Shown here: positions 1 through 9,754 of the stretch, one piece after another | Position numbering within the stretch: the first letter of the stretch is position 1 | Layout of the letters: every line of letters begins with the position of its first letter | DNA from: an uncultured Polaribacter sp. | Lineage (GTDB): Bacteria > Bacteroidota > Bacteroidia > Flavobacteriales > Flavobacteriaceae | DNA length: 64,000 nt | NCBI RefSeq assembly: GCF_947500975.1 | Contig: NZ_CANMUE010000002.1 | Span: forward strand, 124,001 to 188,000 | Reading direction: 5' to 3' | Translations under genes and position numbers: made by a program | Notes under the pieces: generated by a model | The model's input: only the letters and a program-made list of their open reading frames with translations | Database searches by the model: none | Told to the model about the DNA's origin: nothing

Positions 1-1447
1 TTCAATGTTTCCTCGTTTAGGGTATTCATCTGAAGGAGAGTTGAGAGATAATAAAACGCGTAAAAAATACGATTTACCTCCAAATAATTTACAAGCACAT
101 CCTTCAGATTCAACAGCTTTAGGTGATACGTACATTTCTAAAGATTCCGATTGGATAGATTTTGAAGCAACAGTATCAACATCTAAAGATCAAATTGCAA
201 TTGCCCCAGGATATTTACAGAAAGAATGGGAAGAAGACGGGCGCAAGTATTTTCATTATAAAATGGATAGTAAAATCTTAAATTTCTATGCTTTTAATTC
301 TGCAAGGTATGAAGTGAAAAAAGAAATGTATAAAGGTATAAGTTTAGAAATTTATTATCACAAACCTCATGATTTTAATTTAGATAGAATGATGAAAGGG
401 ATGAAAAATTCATTAGATTACAATGCAAATAATTTTAGTCCTTATCAGCATAAACAGGCAAGAATTATTGAGTTTCCAAGAACTGGAGGAACGTTCGCGC
501 AATCTTTTGCAAATACAATTCCATTTTCTGAAGGTTTTGGTTTTATTGCAGATGTAGATGAAGAAAATGATGATGGAGTAGATTATCCTTTTGCAGTAAC
601 TGTTCATGAAGTTGCACATCAATGGTGGGCACATCAAGTTATCGGAGCAGATGTTTTAGGAGCAACAATGTTATCAGAAAGTATGTCTGAATATGTGGCT
701 TTAAAAGTGTTAGAACATCAACATGGAAAAGCTAAAATGAGAACCTTTTTAAAGAAGGCTTTAGATGATTATTTATTGCAAAGAACTTTAGAAAGAAAAC
801 GAGAAAATGCGTTAATGTATAATGACGGACAAGGATATATTCGTTATCAAAAAGGATCGTTAGTTTTTTATGCGTTGAGTGATTATATTGGAGAAGCAAA
901 CTTAAATGGAGCTCTAAAAAAGTATGTAGAAAAAGTAAAGTTTCAAGAACCACCATATACAACATCTATAGAAATGGTAAATTATATAAGAGAAGTAACT
1001 CCAGATTCTTTACAATATGTAATTAAAGATATGTTTGAGACAATTACGCTATATAGAAATAGGGTTTTAGATGCAAAAACTACGCAATTAGAAAACGGAA
1101 AATACCAAGTAGATATTGAGTTTGAAGTTTCGAAATATAGAAATGATGAAAAAGGAAAACGTTATTATGGTGAGAAAGTAGGAGATACTTTAAGTTATAA
1201 AACAGATAAAATGAAAAAACCAATTTTATCAGTTCCGTTAGCAGATTATATTGACGTTGGTATTTTTACTGAAGAAGAAATTGATGGAAAAATGAAAGAA
1301 GTAGAGTTGTATTTTAAGAAACATAAAATTACAGCAATCAATAATAAAATTACCATTATTGTTGATAAAAAACCTACTGAGGTTGGTATAGATCCTTATA
1401 ATAAATTAATTGATACTGTTTCTGAAGATAATAGAAGAAAGCTTTAA
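1..1447 (+). CDS. M1-family zinc aminopeptidase, C-terminal part (5' end cut by window)
   Basis: The reading frame is open to the window edge, so this is the C-terminal part of a longer protein. Counting from the first Met at position 5, residues 201-205 read HEVAH, the HExxH zinc motif of gluzincins. A downstream Glu about 19-20 residues later (ESMSEY, near 225) is the likely third ligand. M1 aminopeptidases remove N-terminal amino acids from peptides. In Bacteroidota such a domain is often fused behind ABC-permease-like membrane segments; whether that is so here lies outside the window. The region after the catalytic domain (about 350-480) looks like a beta-rich C-terminal domain. Family assignment is firm, substrate is unknown. 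Confidence 0.85.
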   Translation, partial: SMFPRLGYSSEGELRDNKTRKKYDLPPNNLQAHPSDSTALGDTYISKDSDWIDFEATVSTSKDQIAIAPGYLQKEWEEDGRKYFHYKMDSKILNFYAFNSARYEVKKEMYKGISLEIYYHKPHDFNLDRMMKGMKNSLDYNANNFSPYQHKQARIIEFPRTGGTFAQSFANTIPFSEGFGFIADVDEENDDGVDYPFAVTVHEVAHQWWAHQVIGADVLGATMLSESMSEYVALKVLEHQHGKAKMRTFLKKALDDYLLQRTLERKRENALMYNDGQGYIRYQKGSLVFYALSDYIGEANLNGALKKYVEKVKFQEPPYTTSIEMVNYIREVTPDSLQYVIKDMFETITLYRNRVLDAKTTQLENGKYQVDIEFEVSKYRNDEKGKRYYGEKVGDTLSYKTDKMKKPILSVPLADYIDVGIFTEEEIDGKMKEVELYFKKHKITAINNKITIIVDKKPTEVGIDPYNKLIDTVSEDNRRKL

Positions 1448-1573
1448 AAAAAATATAAAATAAAGGAAAATAGCAATTGTTTCAATATTATTTTTTGTAA
1501 TTAAGATTAATCAAATTATAATATTGGAACTTCAAACAAATAAAAGTATTTTTACATAGTTAAAAGTGAAGAT

Positions 1574-2098
1574 TTGATTAGTATTTTAAAAATTAAAGAA
1601 GTTTTAATAAAAAAACAATTTAGAAAAACTCTTATAGAAAAAGAGAATAATAGAGTTGTTTGCCATAAAGAAATTAAAAGTGTTGGTATTTTAACTACAG
1701 AAGAAATTTCTAAAAACTTAAATGTAAAGGATAAAGTTGAAGAGATTTTAGGGCTTAAAAATGCTAAAATATATAGTTACAAACCCCAAATTAAAAAGGA
1801 AGAAGTTTCTTTTGTGAATTTTTCTGAAATAGATTTTAAATGGAACGGACAAGTAGCTCAGCCAAATTTTAAGAGCTTTATAGATGAACCTTTTGATTTG
1901 TTAATAGGTTTTTTTAATAAAGAAAACTTGTATTTAGAAAATGCAGTTTTACAATCTAATGCCAAATTTAAAGTAGGTTTATCTAAAGTAAACCAACAAT
2001 TATTTGATATAGAGTTTGATGTATCTGTTTCTAATATTGAAAAATTTTTACAAGAGTTAAAAAAGTATTTATTAATACTTAAAAAACTAAAAAATTAA
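1574..2098 (+). CDS. Conserved hypothetical protein, DUF6913-like
   Basis: A 174-residue Lys/Glu-rich soluble protein with no signal peptide or membrane segment. The start is a TTG at 1574; no ATG lies near the N-terminus. It sits 98 bases upstream of dapA in the same direction. The position before dapA and the general character (basic N-terminal helix, then an alpha/beta region with a GILTTEE segment) resemble a flavobacterial family I believe is called DUF6913. That name is from memory and unverified. No catalytic motif is visible and no function is proposed. Confidence 0.65.
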   Translation: MISILKIKEVLIKKQFRKTLIEKENNRVVCHKEIKSVGILTTEEISKNLNVKDKVEEILGLKNAKIYSYKPQIKKEEVSFVNFSEIDFKWNGQVAQPNFKSFIDEPFDLLIGFFNKENLYLENAVLQSNAKFKVGLSKVNQQLFDIEFDVSVSNIEKFLQELKKYLLILKKLKN

Positions 2099-2196
2099 AC
2101 TTCAAAAACAAAGTTGTTTATTCTTCATCAAAAGTGTTTATTTATCTTTTAGATTAAACTGAATATTGTAATTTTACAGCTACAAAAATATTCAGG

Positions 2197-3072
2197 ATGC
2201 AAAAATTTATTGGTACAGGTGTTGCTTTAATTACTCCATTTAAAGAAGATTTAACTGTAGATGTTGAAGCGCTTATAAAATTGGTGAATTTCAATATAGA
2301 TAATGGTACAAATTATTTAGTAATTAATGGTACAACTGCAGAAAGTGCAACAATTTCTAAAGAAGAAAAGTTATTAATAATTGATGTAATTGTAAAAGCA
2401 AATAACAAGCGTTTACCATTAGTTTTAGGTGTTGGAGGTAACAATACCTTAGAAGTGGTAAAAGAATTACAAACTAGTAATTTATCAGAAATTGATGGAA
2501 TTCTTTCTGTTGCACCTTATTACAGCAAGCCAACCCAAGAAGGTTTTTACCAACATTTTAAGGCTATTGCTGAAGCTACTGATAAACCAATAATTTTATA
2601 CAACGTTCCAGGTAGAACCGCTAAAAATATGGAGCCAACAACAACTTTACGTTTGGCAAAAGATTTTAGCAATGTGGTTGCGGTAAAAGAAGCAGGTAAT
2701 AATCAACAACAGTATAATGCTTTATTAAAAGACAAGCCAGCTGATTTTTTAATTATTTCTGGTGATGATGATTTAGCTTTAGGTGTAGCTCTTGCAGGAG
2801 GTTCAGGTGTAATTTCTGTAATTGGACAAGCATTTCCGAAAGAATTTTCTAAAATGATTCAATTAGGATTAGAAGGTAAAAACAAAGAAGCTTATGATAT
2901 TCATTTTAAAATGATGGATATTGTTGATTATATTTTTGAAGAAAATAACCCAGCAGGCATTAAAACGGTTTTACAAGAACTAGGTATTTGTAATAATACA
3001 GTTCGCTTACCATTAGTAAAAGCAAGTACACAACTTCATTCAAAAATTAGTAAATTTGTTTCAGAATTTTAA
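2197..3072 (+). CDS. dapA: 4-hydroxy-tetrahydrodipicolinate synthase
   Basis: DapA condenses pyruvate with aspartate semialdehyde, the first committed step toward diaminopimelate and lysine. At 291 residues it has the normal family length. Key residues are visible: Lys164 in VAVKEAG forms the Schiff base, Tyr135 lies in ILYNVPGR with Arg140 following, and residues 45-50 read GTTAES, a variant of the usual GTTGES with Ala for Gly. The ATG at 2197 gives the typical N-terminus with [10 protein letters not shown]. It is followed after 14 bases by the ferritin gene, so the two may be cotranscribed. dapF, a later enzyme of the same pathway, is encoded elsewhere in the window. Confidence 0.96.
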   Translation: MQKFIGTGVALITPFKEDLTVDVEALIKLVNFNIDNGTNYLVINGTTAESATISKEEKLLIIDVIVKANNKRLPLVLGVGGNNTLEVVKELQTSNLSEIDGILSVAPYYSKPTQEGFYQHFKAIAEATDKPIILYNVPGRTAKNMEPTTTLRLAKDFSNVVAVKEAGNNQQQYNALLKDKPADFLIISGDDDLALGVALAGGSGVISVIGQAFPKEFSKMIQLGLEGKNKEAYDIHFKMMDIVDYIFEENNPAGIKTVLQELGICNNTVRLPLVKASTQLHSKISKFVSEF

Positions 3073-3086
3073 ATAAACAAATTATT

Positions 3087-3596
3087 ATGTTAAAAACTAT
3101 AATTGAAGAGGCTTTAAACAAACAAGTAGTAGTTGAGGCACAATCTTCTCAAGTATATTTATCTATGGCTTCTTGGGCAGAAACTCAAGGTTTTGAAGGG
3201 GTTGCTCAATTTATGTATGCACAATCTGATGAAGAAAGAATGCATATGTTAAAATTAGTGAAGTTTATAAATGAAAGAGGAGGGCATGCAAAAGTATCAG
3301 CTTTAACTACACCACCAGAGTCATTTGGATCTTTTAAAGAAATGTTTCAAGAATTATTGAATCATGAAATTGCTGTGTCAGAATCAATAAATAGTTTAGT
3401 AGATATTAGTTTGCAAGAAAAAGATTATGCAACACATAACTTTTTACAATGGTATGTTGCAGAGCAAATTGAAGAAGAAGCTTTGGCAAGAACTATTTTA
3501 GATAAAATTAACTTAATTGGCGATGATAAAGGAGGTTTCTATTTGTTTGATAATGATATTAAACAACTAATTCCTACTGATACTTTAGAACCTTAA
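3087..3596 (+). CDS. ftnA: Bacterial non-heme ferritin (FtnA type)
   Basis: Ferritin subunits assemble into a shell of 24 that oxidises and stores iron. The 169-residue protein carries the full ferroxidase set at E. coli FtnA-like positions: Glu17, Tyr24, Glu50, His53, Glu94, Gln127 and Glu130. It has no haem-binding Met typical of bacterioferritin at the expected place, which favours FtnA. It starts 14 bases after dapA. The C-terminal tail after about residue 150 is short and probably flexible. No iron-responsive operator was recognised upstream. Confidence 0.95.
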   Translation: MLKTIIEEALNKQVVVEAQSSQVYLSMASWAETQGFEGVAQFMYAQSDEERMHMLKLVKFINERGGHAKVSALTTPPESFGSFKEMFQELLNHEIAVSESINSLVDISLQEKDYATHNFLQWYVAEQIEEEALARTILDKINLIGDDKGGFYLFDNDIKQLIPTDTLEP

Positions 3597-3804
3597 CAAA
3601 CATTTAGCATCAATTTACCATTTATTTAAGTCTTTTTTTGTGATTATTGCATCACACAAATTAGCATAAAAGAATGTGTTTTATTTTGTTGAAATAATCA
3701 TCTTTAAAACTTGTAGTTCCTCATTTTTTTGAGGTATTTAAAGTTTTAAATAAAAAGAATTATTTCATGAAAAATAAATACTTTTATTATCCATTATTAA
3801 TCAC
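3597..3804. other. Intergenic region with two hairpins
   Basis: No gene is seen here. A six-base inverted repeat TGTGAT/ATCACA with a six-base loop lies at 3639-3656, 40 bases after the ferritin stop. A second imperfect inverted repeat at about 3703-3749 has arms containing TAAAACT and AGTTTTA around a CCTCA/TGAGG stem with a T-rich loop; it may act as a terminator. The promoter for bamD follows. Confidence 0.4.
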
Positions 3805-3812
3805 TAATTTTG
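3805..3812 (+). promoter_or_regulatory. Bacteroidota -7 box (TAATTTTG) for bamD
   Basis: TAATTTTG fits the TAnnTTTG consensus. It lies only 4 bases before the ATG at 3817 and 13 before the in-frame ATG at 3826. Transcription would start near 3817-3820, so the second ATG may be the true start. No clear -33 TTG at the standard spacing is seen. Confidence 0.5.
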
Positions 3813-3816
3813 CCCG

Positions 3817-4677
3817 ATGCAAAAAATGAAAAAAATAGCGTTTTTATTACTGTTTAGCCTTTTGTTAACTTCTTGTGGAGAATACCAAAAAGTGTTAAAT
3901 AAAGGAACTATTGAAGAGCAATATAAAATGGCTGTAAAAATGTACGAAAGTAAAGAGTACAGTAAAGCTTTGCGTTTGTTCGAAAAAATCACACCTTCAT
4001 ATAGAGGAAAACCACAAATGGAGCGTATTCAATTTATGGTTGGTCAATCTAATTTTAATGAAAAAAATTATAGCATAGCTGGATATTATTTTGATCGTTT
4101 TACAAATAATTACCCTAAAAGTTCTAAAAAAGCAGAAGCTGCATTCTTATCAGCTTATAGTTACAAATTAGCATCTCCGGTTTTTAGTAAAGACCCAACA
4201 GATACAAAAAAAGCATTAGAAGCATTTCAAAATTTTATAAATAATTATCCTGATTCTGATAAAATAGTAGAAGCTAACAAACATTATAAAGAGTTAAACT
4301 ACAAGCTTCAAAAAAAATCTTTTGAAATTGCTAAAACGTATTATACAACAGCTGATTACGATTTAAGAAATTATAAAGCTGCTATACAGGCTTTTGATAA
4401 CTTATTGTCAGATCACTTAGGTTCATACTTTAAAGAAGAAGCTTTGTATTACAGATTAAAATCTGCACATGACTTTGTTTTAAAAAGTACTGATAGAAGA
4501 AAACCAGAAAGAATTTCAGATGCAATTGAAGCATATGAAAAGCTTAAAAGAAATTTTCCGGAAACTAAATACAAAAAAGATTCAGATAAAATGTTAGCAA
4601 AAATGCAATCTGAAAAAGAAAGATTAGATAACATTATTGCTAAAATAAAAGAATTAGAAAACTCAACAGAGAAATAA
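3817..4677 (+). CDS. bamD: Outer membrane protein assembly factor BamD (lipoprotein)
   Basis: BamD is a lipoprotein of the Bam complex that inserts beta-barrel proteins into the outer membrane. A signal peptide ends in a lipobox LLTSC with Cys20, followed by TPR-like helices (from about residue 30 to 240) and a Lys/Glu-rich C-terminal helix. The 286-residue length is normal. ATG 3817 gives MQKMKK; the promoter box ending at 3812 makes the ATG at 3826 (MKKIAF) an equally good or better start. It leads the forward run bamD, rpoZ-like, coaBC, porD, which has gaps of at most 7 bases or overlaps, suggesting one transcript. Confidence 0.9.
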   Translation: MQKMKKIAFLLLFSLLLTSCGEYQKVLNKGTIEEQYKMAVKMYESKEYSKALRLFEKITPSYRGKPQMERIQFMVGQSNFNEKNYSIAGYYFDRFTNNYPKSSKKAEAAFLSAYSYKLASPVFSKDPTDTKKALEAFQNFINNYPDSDKIVEANKHYKELNYKLQKKSFEIAKTYYTTADYDLRNYKAAIQAFDNLLSDHLGSYFKEEALYYRLKSAHDFVLKSTDRRKPERISDAIEAYEKLKRNFPETKYKKDSDKMLAKMQSEKERLDNIIAKIKELENSTEK

Positions 4678-4684
4678 AAACATT

Positions 4685-5005
4685 ATGGATTATAAAGATA
4701 CAAATGCTGCCATGAGTACTATTACTTATGATAAAAATGAAATTGAAGCTACTACAGGAAATATCTATGAAGCAATTTCTATCATTTCAAAAAGAGCTGA
4801 ACAAATTAATAATGATTTGAAAAAAGAGTTAGTAGATAAATTAGAAGAATTTGCTACTTATAATGATAGTTTAGAAGAAGTTTTTGAAAATAAAGAGCAA
4901 ATTGAAGTTTCTAAATTTTATGAGCGTTTACCAAAACCAACTGCTCTTGCTGTTGATGAGTGGTTAAATGGTAAAGTATATCACAGAACACCAGAAACAG
5001 AATAA
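4685..5005 (+). CDS. rpoZ: DNA-directed RNA polymerase omega subunit, Bacteroidota type
   Basis: A 106-residue acidic protein with residues about 25-50 (GNIYEAISIISKRAEQIN) resembling the helical core of omega subunits, which help assemble RNA polymerase. The stop codon shares one base with the start of coaBC (TAATG), so translation is probably coupled. Placement between bamD and coaBC is the usual flavobacterial arrangement, comparable to the rpoZ-coaBC neighbourhood in other bacteria. Sequence match to classical omega is weak; the call leans on context. An internal ATG at 4712 is an alternative start. Confidence 0.78.
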   Translation: MDYKDTNAAMSTITYDKNEIEATTGNIYEAISIISKRAEQINNDLKKELVDKLEEFATYNDSLEEVFENKEQIEVSKFYERLPKPTALAVDEWLNGKVYHRTPETE

Positions 5006-6216
5006 TGTCTGTTTTAAGCGGAAAAAAAATTCTTTTAGGCATTACAGCTGGAATTGCCGCTTATAAAACAGCTAGTTTAGTCCGTTTTTTTATAAAACTA
5101 GGCGCAGAAGTTAAAGTTATAATGACTCCTGCGTCTAAAGATTTTATAACACCTCTTACACTTTCTACACTTTCTAAAAACCCAGTTCATTCTACTTTTT
5201 ACTCCAAAGAAGATGAAAATGAATTATGGAATAATCATGTAGATTTAGGTCTTTGGGCAGACTATATGTTAATTGCCCCAGCAACAGCAAATACACTTTC
5301 TAAAATGGCAAATGGTGTTTGTAATAATTTATTATTAGCCACCTATTTATCTGCAAAATGCCCTGTTTATTTTGCTCCTGCAATGGATTTAGATATGTAT
5401 AAACACCCATCAACTAAAGAAAGTTTAGAAAAATTACAATCTTTTAATAATGTAATGATCCCAGCAACTTCAGGAGAACTAGCTAGTGGTTTAGTTGGGG
5501 AAGGTAGAATGGCAGAACCTAAGGATATAGTTTCTTTTATTGAAAACGATATACTATTAAAGTTACCCCTTAAAGGTAAAAAAGTTTTAATTACTGCTGG
5601 GCCAACTTATGAAGCAATAGATCCTGTACGTTTTATTGGAAATCATTCTTCTGGAAAAATGGGTTTTGCTTTGGCAAAAGTGGCAGCAAATTTAGGTGCT
5701 GAGGTTTTTTTAATTAGTGGACCTAGTCATCAACAAATAAAACATTCATTTGTAAAAAGAGTCGATGTTGTTTCTGCTGCTGAGATGTATACAGCTTCTC
5801 ATCAATATTTTAATGATTGTGATATTGCAATTTTATCTGCAGCCGTAGCAGACTACAGACCAAAAAATATTGTAAGTCAGAAAATAAAGAAGAAGGATGC
5901 TACGTTAAACATAGAGTTAGAACCAACAAAAGATATTTTAGCGTCTTTAGGAGAAATTAAAAAACATCAATTTTTAGTAGGCTTTGCATTAGAAACAAAT
6001 AATGAAATTGAAAATGCAAAAAGTAAGATAAAGCGTAAAAATTTAGATGCTATCGTTTTAAATTCTTTACAAGATAAAGGTGCAGGTTTTGCTACTAACA
6101 CAAATAAAATTACTATTATTGATAAAAATTTGAATGAAAAACCATTTGAGTTAAAATCAAAAACAGATGTTGCTGTTGATATTATCAATGAAATTATTAT
6201 AAAACTAAATGCGTAA
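5005..6216 (+). CDS. coaBC: Bifunctional phosphopantothenoylcysteine decarboxylase/phosphopantothenate-cysteine ligase
   Basis: CoaBC carries out two steps of coenzyme A synthesis: joining cysteine to 4'-phosphopantothenate, then decarboxylating the product with FMN. Residues 1-185 form the flavoprotein decarboxylase with catalytic His78 (NNHVDLG). The substrate motif is PAMDLDMY (125-132), with Asp where the classical PxMNxxMW has Asn. The active-site segment at 157-169 reads ELASGLVGEGRM, lacking the Cys of the classical ACG motif. Residues about 190-403 form the ligase, with GPTYEAIDPVRFIGNHSSGK at 199-218. It overlaps rpoZ by 1 base and porD by 8 bases. Confidence 0.95.
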   Translation: MSVLSGKKILLGITAGIAAYKTASLVRFFIKLGAEVKVIMTPASKDFITPLTLSTLSKNPVHSTFYSKEDENELWNNHVDLGLWADYMLIAPATANTLSKMANGVCNNLLLATYLSAKCPVYFAPAMDLDMYKHPSTKESLEKLQSFNNVMIPATSGELASGLVGEGRMAEPKDIVSFIENDILLKLPLKGKKVLITAGPTYEAIDPVRFIGNHSSGKMGFALAKVAANLGAEVFLISGPSHQQIKHSFVKRVDVVSAAEMYTASHQYFNDCDIAILSAAVADYRPKNIVSQKIKKKDATLNIELEPTKDILASLGEIKKHQFLVGFALETNNEIENAKSKIKRKNLDAIVLNSLQDKGAGFATNTNKITIIDKNLNEKPFELKSKTDVAVDIINEIIIKLNA

Positions 6217-7099
6217 ACTTTTTATATTTTTCTATTTATGTTTAATTACAATCAATATTAATTCTCAAGAATTAAATTGTTTGGTAAATGTGAATTATGA
6301 CCAAATAGGAGGGTCAAATAGGCAGGTTTTTACAACATTACAAAGTTCTTTAACCGAGTTTGTCAATCAAACAAAATGGACAAATAGAATTGTAAAAACG
6401 GAAGAAAAAATTGATTGTGCTATGACAATTATTATTACTGCTAGAGATAATAATACGTTTACTGCAACTTTACAAGTACAATCTACCAGACCAGTTTATG
6501 GATCTAGTTATGCCACTCCTATTATAAATATTAAAGACAATGATTTTACATTTAAGTATAATGAATTTGATCCATTAATTTATAATAAGAATTCATTTGA
6601 TAGCAACTTAATTTCAACCATCGTTTTTTATGTGAATATTATTTTAGGGGTTGATGCTGATACTTTTGCTTTAAATGGTGGGAGTAATGAGTTAAAAGAA
6701 GCGCAAAATGTTATGTTACAAGCACAACAAAGTAATATAGAGGCATGGCAAAATGTTGTTGGTGAGCAAAATCGTTTCTTGTTGATTGACAATTTATTAT
6801 CGCCAAAATTAACTAGATTCAGAAAAATTCTTTACGATTATCATATGTTAGGTTTAGATAATTTTGTTGATAATAAAGAAACTGGAAAGCAAAAAATAGA
6901 AGATAGCCTTTTAGATTTAGAAAGTATTTATAATAAAACGATTGGTAATTTTTTAATCAGAAGTTTTTTTGATGCAAAAGCCGATGAGGTTGTAAATATT
7001 TATTCTGATGGTCCAAGAACAAGAAAAGCGGATCGATTAAAGGCAGTTTTACGTAAAATTTCTCCAAACAATAATACTAAGTGGAGAAATATTGAGTAA
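6209..7099 (+). CDS. porD: DUF4835 family exported protein (type IX secretion PorD-like)
   Basis: A 296-residue protein with an N-terminal signal peptide (MRKLFIFFYLCLITINI...NSQ) and no later membrane segment, so probably periplasmic or outer-membrane associated. Order and length match the flavobacterial DUF4835 gene that follows coaBC and precedes recN; this family is linked to the type IX secretion system as PorD. The start overlaps coaBC by 8 bases, indicating coupling. No catalytic motif is seen. The T9SS link is from knowledge of the family, not from the window. Confidence 0.8.
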   Translation: MRKLFIFFYLCLITININSQELNCLVNVNYDQIGGSNRQVFTTLQSSLTEFVNQTKWTNRIVKTEEKIDCAMTIIITARDNNTFTATLQVQSTRPVYGSSYATPIINIKDNDFTFKYNEFDPLIYNKNSFDSNLISTIVFYVNIILGVDADTFALNGGSNELKEAQNVMLQAQQSNIEAWQNVVGEQNRFLLIDNLLSPKLTRFRKILYDYHMLGLDNFVDNKETGKQKIEDSLLDLESIYNKTIGNFLIRSFFDAKADEVVNIYSDGPRTRKADRLKAVLRKISPNNNTKWRNIE

Positions 7100-7162
7100 T
7101 CTTTTTTTTACTATTTTTTCTAAACTAAAATAGCTACTTTTATTCTTTAAAAATTAGAGAAT

Positions 7163-8815
7163 TTGCTAACACAACTTACCATAAATAACTACGCATTAAT
7201 CAATCAGTTATCTATTGATTTTTCTTCAGGATTATCAATAATTACTGGAGAAACTGGTGCAGGAAAATCTATTCTTTTAGGAGCTTTAGGTTTGGTTCTG
7301 GGTAATAGAGCAGATTTATCTTCTTTAAAAGATACTTCAAGAAAATGTATTGTAGAGGCTAAAATTGCTGTTTCAAACTATAACTTAAAATCTTTTTTTG
7401 AAGATGAAGATTTAGATTATGAAGATTTAACAATAATAAGGCGAGAGATTCTTCCTTCAGGAAAATCGCGTGCTTTTGTAAATGATACTCCTGTAAAACT
7501 ATCGATTTTAAATGAATTAAAAACCAAATTGATTGATGTGCATTCTCAACATCAAACAATGCAGTTATCAGATTCTAACTTTCAGTTTTCTGTAATTGAT
7601 GCTTTGGCAAAAAATGAAGCAAAAGTAGATTCTTACAAACGAGGTTTAAAGAAATTAAATCAATTGAATAAAGAGTTGCATCAATTAGAAGAAATACAAA
7701 GAGAGGCAAATCAACAATATGATTATAATTTTCATTTGTGTAAAGAGTTAGAAGAAGCAAATTTAAAAGTTGATGAACAAAAAGATTTAGAAGAAACTTT
7801 AGATAAGCTAAATAATATTGAAGACATAAAAAGTAATTTATCTGAATCTTTAGAAATTTCTGTAAATGAAGAAATTGGAATTCAGAATTTGCTAAACACT
7901 TTAGAAAATAGATTATTAAAAATAGCCGCTTTTTCTAAAGAATATCAAGAGTTATCGGCAAGAATTACAAGCGTAAAAATTGAAGTTGATGACATTGTTG
8001 CGGAATTGGAAAATGCTAATGAAAATGTCGATTTTAATCCTAATGAAGCAGAAAAAATTAATGATCGATTACAACTAATTTACAATTTACAGAAAAAACA
8101 TTACGTAAATTCTAATGAAGAATTGTTATTGGTTTTTGAAAGTTTATCTGAGAAAGTTTCTCAAGTAGAAAATGGGGAAGAAGTTATCAATAAAAAGAAT
8201 GAAGAAATTAATAAAGTATCTAAACAATTAGATCAATTAGCAAGTGTTATTTCTGCAAATAGAACTAAAGTCATTCCCAATTTAAAAACTGAATTAGAAT
8301 TCTTATTATCAGATTTGGGAATGGAAAATGCTCGCTTTTCAATCAATATAAAACCAGTAAAAAATTATTTTTTAAACGGAAAAGACGAATTAGAGTTTTT
8401 ATTCTCAGCCAATAAAGGCGGTAATTTTGGTGAACTTAAAAAAGTAGCTTCTGGTGGAGAACTATCAAGAATTATGTTATCAGTAAAAAAGGTATTATCT
8501 GAAAACACACAATTACCAACTATTATTTTTGATGAAATAGATACTGGAGTTTCAGGTGAAGTTTCTAACAAAATAGCTGCTATTATGAAGCAAATGAGTA
8601 AAAATATGCAAGTAATAGCAATTACACATTTACCTCAAATTGCTGCAAAAGGTCAAAATCATTATAAGGTTTTTAAAGAAGAAATTAATAGTATAACAAC
8701 TACCAATTTAAGGCAGCTAAATAAAGACGAAAGAATTGTAGAAATTGCTGAAATGTTAAGTGGTAAAAATATTTCTGAAACTGCAATTACACATGCAAAA
8801 GAATTATTAAATTAA
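7163..8815 (+). CDS. recN: DNA repair protein RecN
   Basis: RecN is an SMC-like ATPase that helps repair double-strand breaks. The 550-residue protein has Walker A GETGAGKS at residues 29-36, a long coiled-coil middle (about 160-370), and the C-terminal ABC signature (ASGGELSRI) followed by Walker B (IIFDEIDTG). The start is TTG at 7163, which yields the conserved MLTQLTINNYALI. It lies 63 bases after porD and may have its own promoter. Confidence 0.96.
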   Translation: MLTQLTINNYALINQLSIDFSSGLSIITGETGAGKSILLGALGLVLGNRADLSSLKDTSRKCIVEAKIAVSNYNLKSFFEDEDLDYEDLTIIRREILPSGKSRAFVNDTPVKLSILNELKTKLIDVHSQHQTMQLSDSNFQFSVIDALAKNEAKVDSYKRGLKKLNQLNKELHQLEEIQREANQQYDYNFHLCKELEEANLKVDEQKDLEETLDKLNNIEDIKSNLSESLEISVNEEIGIQNLLNTLENRLLKIAAFSKEYQELSARITSVKIEVDDIVAELENANENVDFNPNEAEKINDRLQLIYNLQKKHYVNSNEELLLVFESLSEKVSQVENGEEVINKKNEEINKVSKQLDQLASVISANRTKVIPNLKTELEFLLSDLGMENARFSINIKPVKNYFLNGKDELEFLFSANKGGNFGELKKVASGGELSRIMLSVKKVLSENTQLPTIIFDEIDTGVSGEVSNKIAAIMKQMSKNMQVIAITHLPQIAAKGQNHYKVFKEEINSITTTNLRQLNKDERIVEIAEMLSGKNISETAITHAKELLN

Positions 8816-8896
8816 TTTTTTGCCAACTAATGTTAATTTGTAGAAGTCTAAAACTCTTGTAAACAATAAAACAATTACAACTAATATTTTACAGTT

Positions 8897-9712
8897 ATGT
8901 ACAATTTATTAAAAGGAAAAAAAGGAATTATTTTTGGAGCTTTAAACGAACATTCAATCGCTTGGAAAGTTGCAGAAAGAGCGCATGAAGAAGGTGCTGA
9001 GTTTGTATTAACAAATGCGCCAATTGCTTTAAGAATGGGCGAATTAAATGCTTTGGCAGAAAAAACAGGCTCTCAAGTTATTGGAGCAGATGCCACATCA
9101 ATAGACGATTTAAATAATCTTGTAGAAAAATCTATGGAGATTTTAGGCGGAAAAATAGACTTTGTTTTGCATTCAATTGGCATGTCTGTAAACGTTAGAA
9201 AAGGAAAACATTATACAGACCCTAAATATGATTTTACCACCAAAGGTTGGGATATTTCAGCAGTTTCTTTTCATAAAGTAATGAATGTTTTATACAACAA
9301 AAATGCCATGAGCGAGTGGGGCTCTATAGTTGCTTTAACTTATATGGCTGCGCAAAGAGTTTTTCCAGATTACAATGATATGGCCGATAATAAGGCATAT
9401 TTAGAAAGTATTGCGCGTAGTTTTGGCTACTTTTTTGGTAGAGATCATAAAGTTCGTGTAAATACAATTTCTCAGTCGCCAACCCCAACAACTGCAGGTA
9501 GTGGAGTAAAAGGTTTTGATGGTTTTATTGAGTATGCAGAAAAAATGTCTCCATTAGGAAATGCAACTGCTTTAGAATGTGCGGATTATACAATTACCAT
9601 GTTTTCAGATTTGACGAAAAAAGTTACTTTACAAAACTTATTTCATGATGGCGGATTCTCTAACATGGGAGTTTCAGATCCGATTATGGATAAATTTATA
9701 GGGGAACAGTAG
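8897..9712 (+). CDS. fabI: Enoyl-[acyl-carrier-protein] reductase (NADH)
   Basis: FabI reduces trans-2-enoyl-ACP in the last step of each fatty-acid elongation cycle. The 271-residue protein is a divergent short-chain dehydrogenase with an N-terminal nucleotide-binding segment (GALNEHSIAWKVAE, about 15-28). The catalytic region has Tyr in ALTYMAAQ, a second Tyr in FPDYNDMADNKAYLE and Lys in that segment. SPTPTTAGSG is the substrate-loop region of the FabI family. It is a single-gene unit with an 81-base upstream gap. Confidence 0.95.
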   Translation: MYNLLKGKKGIIFGALNEHSIAWKVAERAHEEGAEFVLTNAPIALRMGELNALAEKTGSQVIGADATSIDDLNNLVEKSMEILGGKIDFVLHSIGMSVNVRKGKHYTDPKYDFTTKGWDISAVSFHKVMNVLYNKNAMSEWGSIVALTYMAAQRVFPDYNDMADNKAYLESIARSFGYFFGRDHKVRVNTISQSPTPTTAGSGVKGFDGFIEYAEKMSPLGNATALECADYTITMFSDLTKKVTLQNLFHDGGFSNMGVSDPIMDKFIGEQ

Positions 9713-9754
9713 AAAATTAATTTAGGTTCATAAAGTATTTGTGGTTTTTTGAAG

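Noticed and set aside
3639..3656. TGTGAT-N6-ATCACA as a CRP-type site
   Set aside because: The CRP consensus needs six bases between TGTGA and TCACA; here there are eight, and it lies just after a gene, so a hairpin is more likely.
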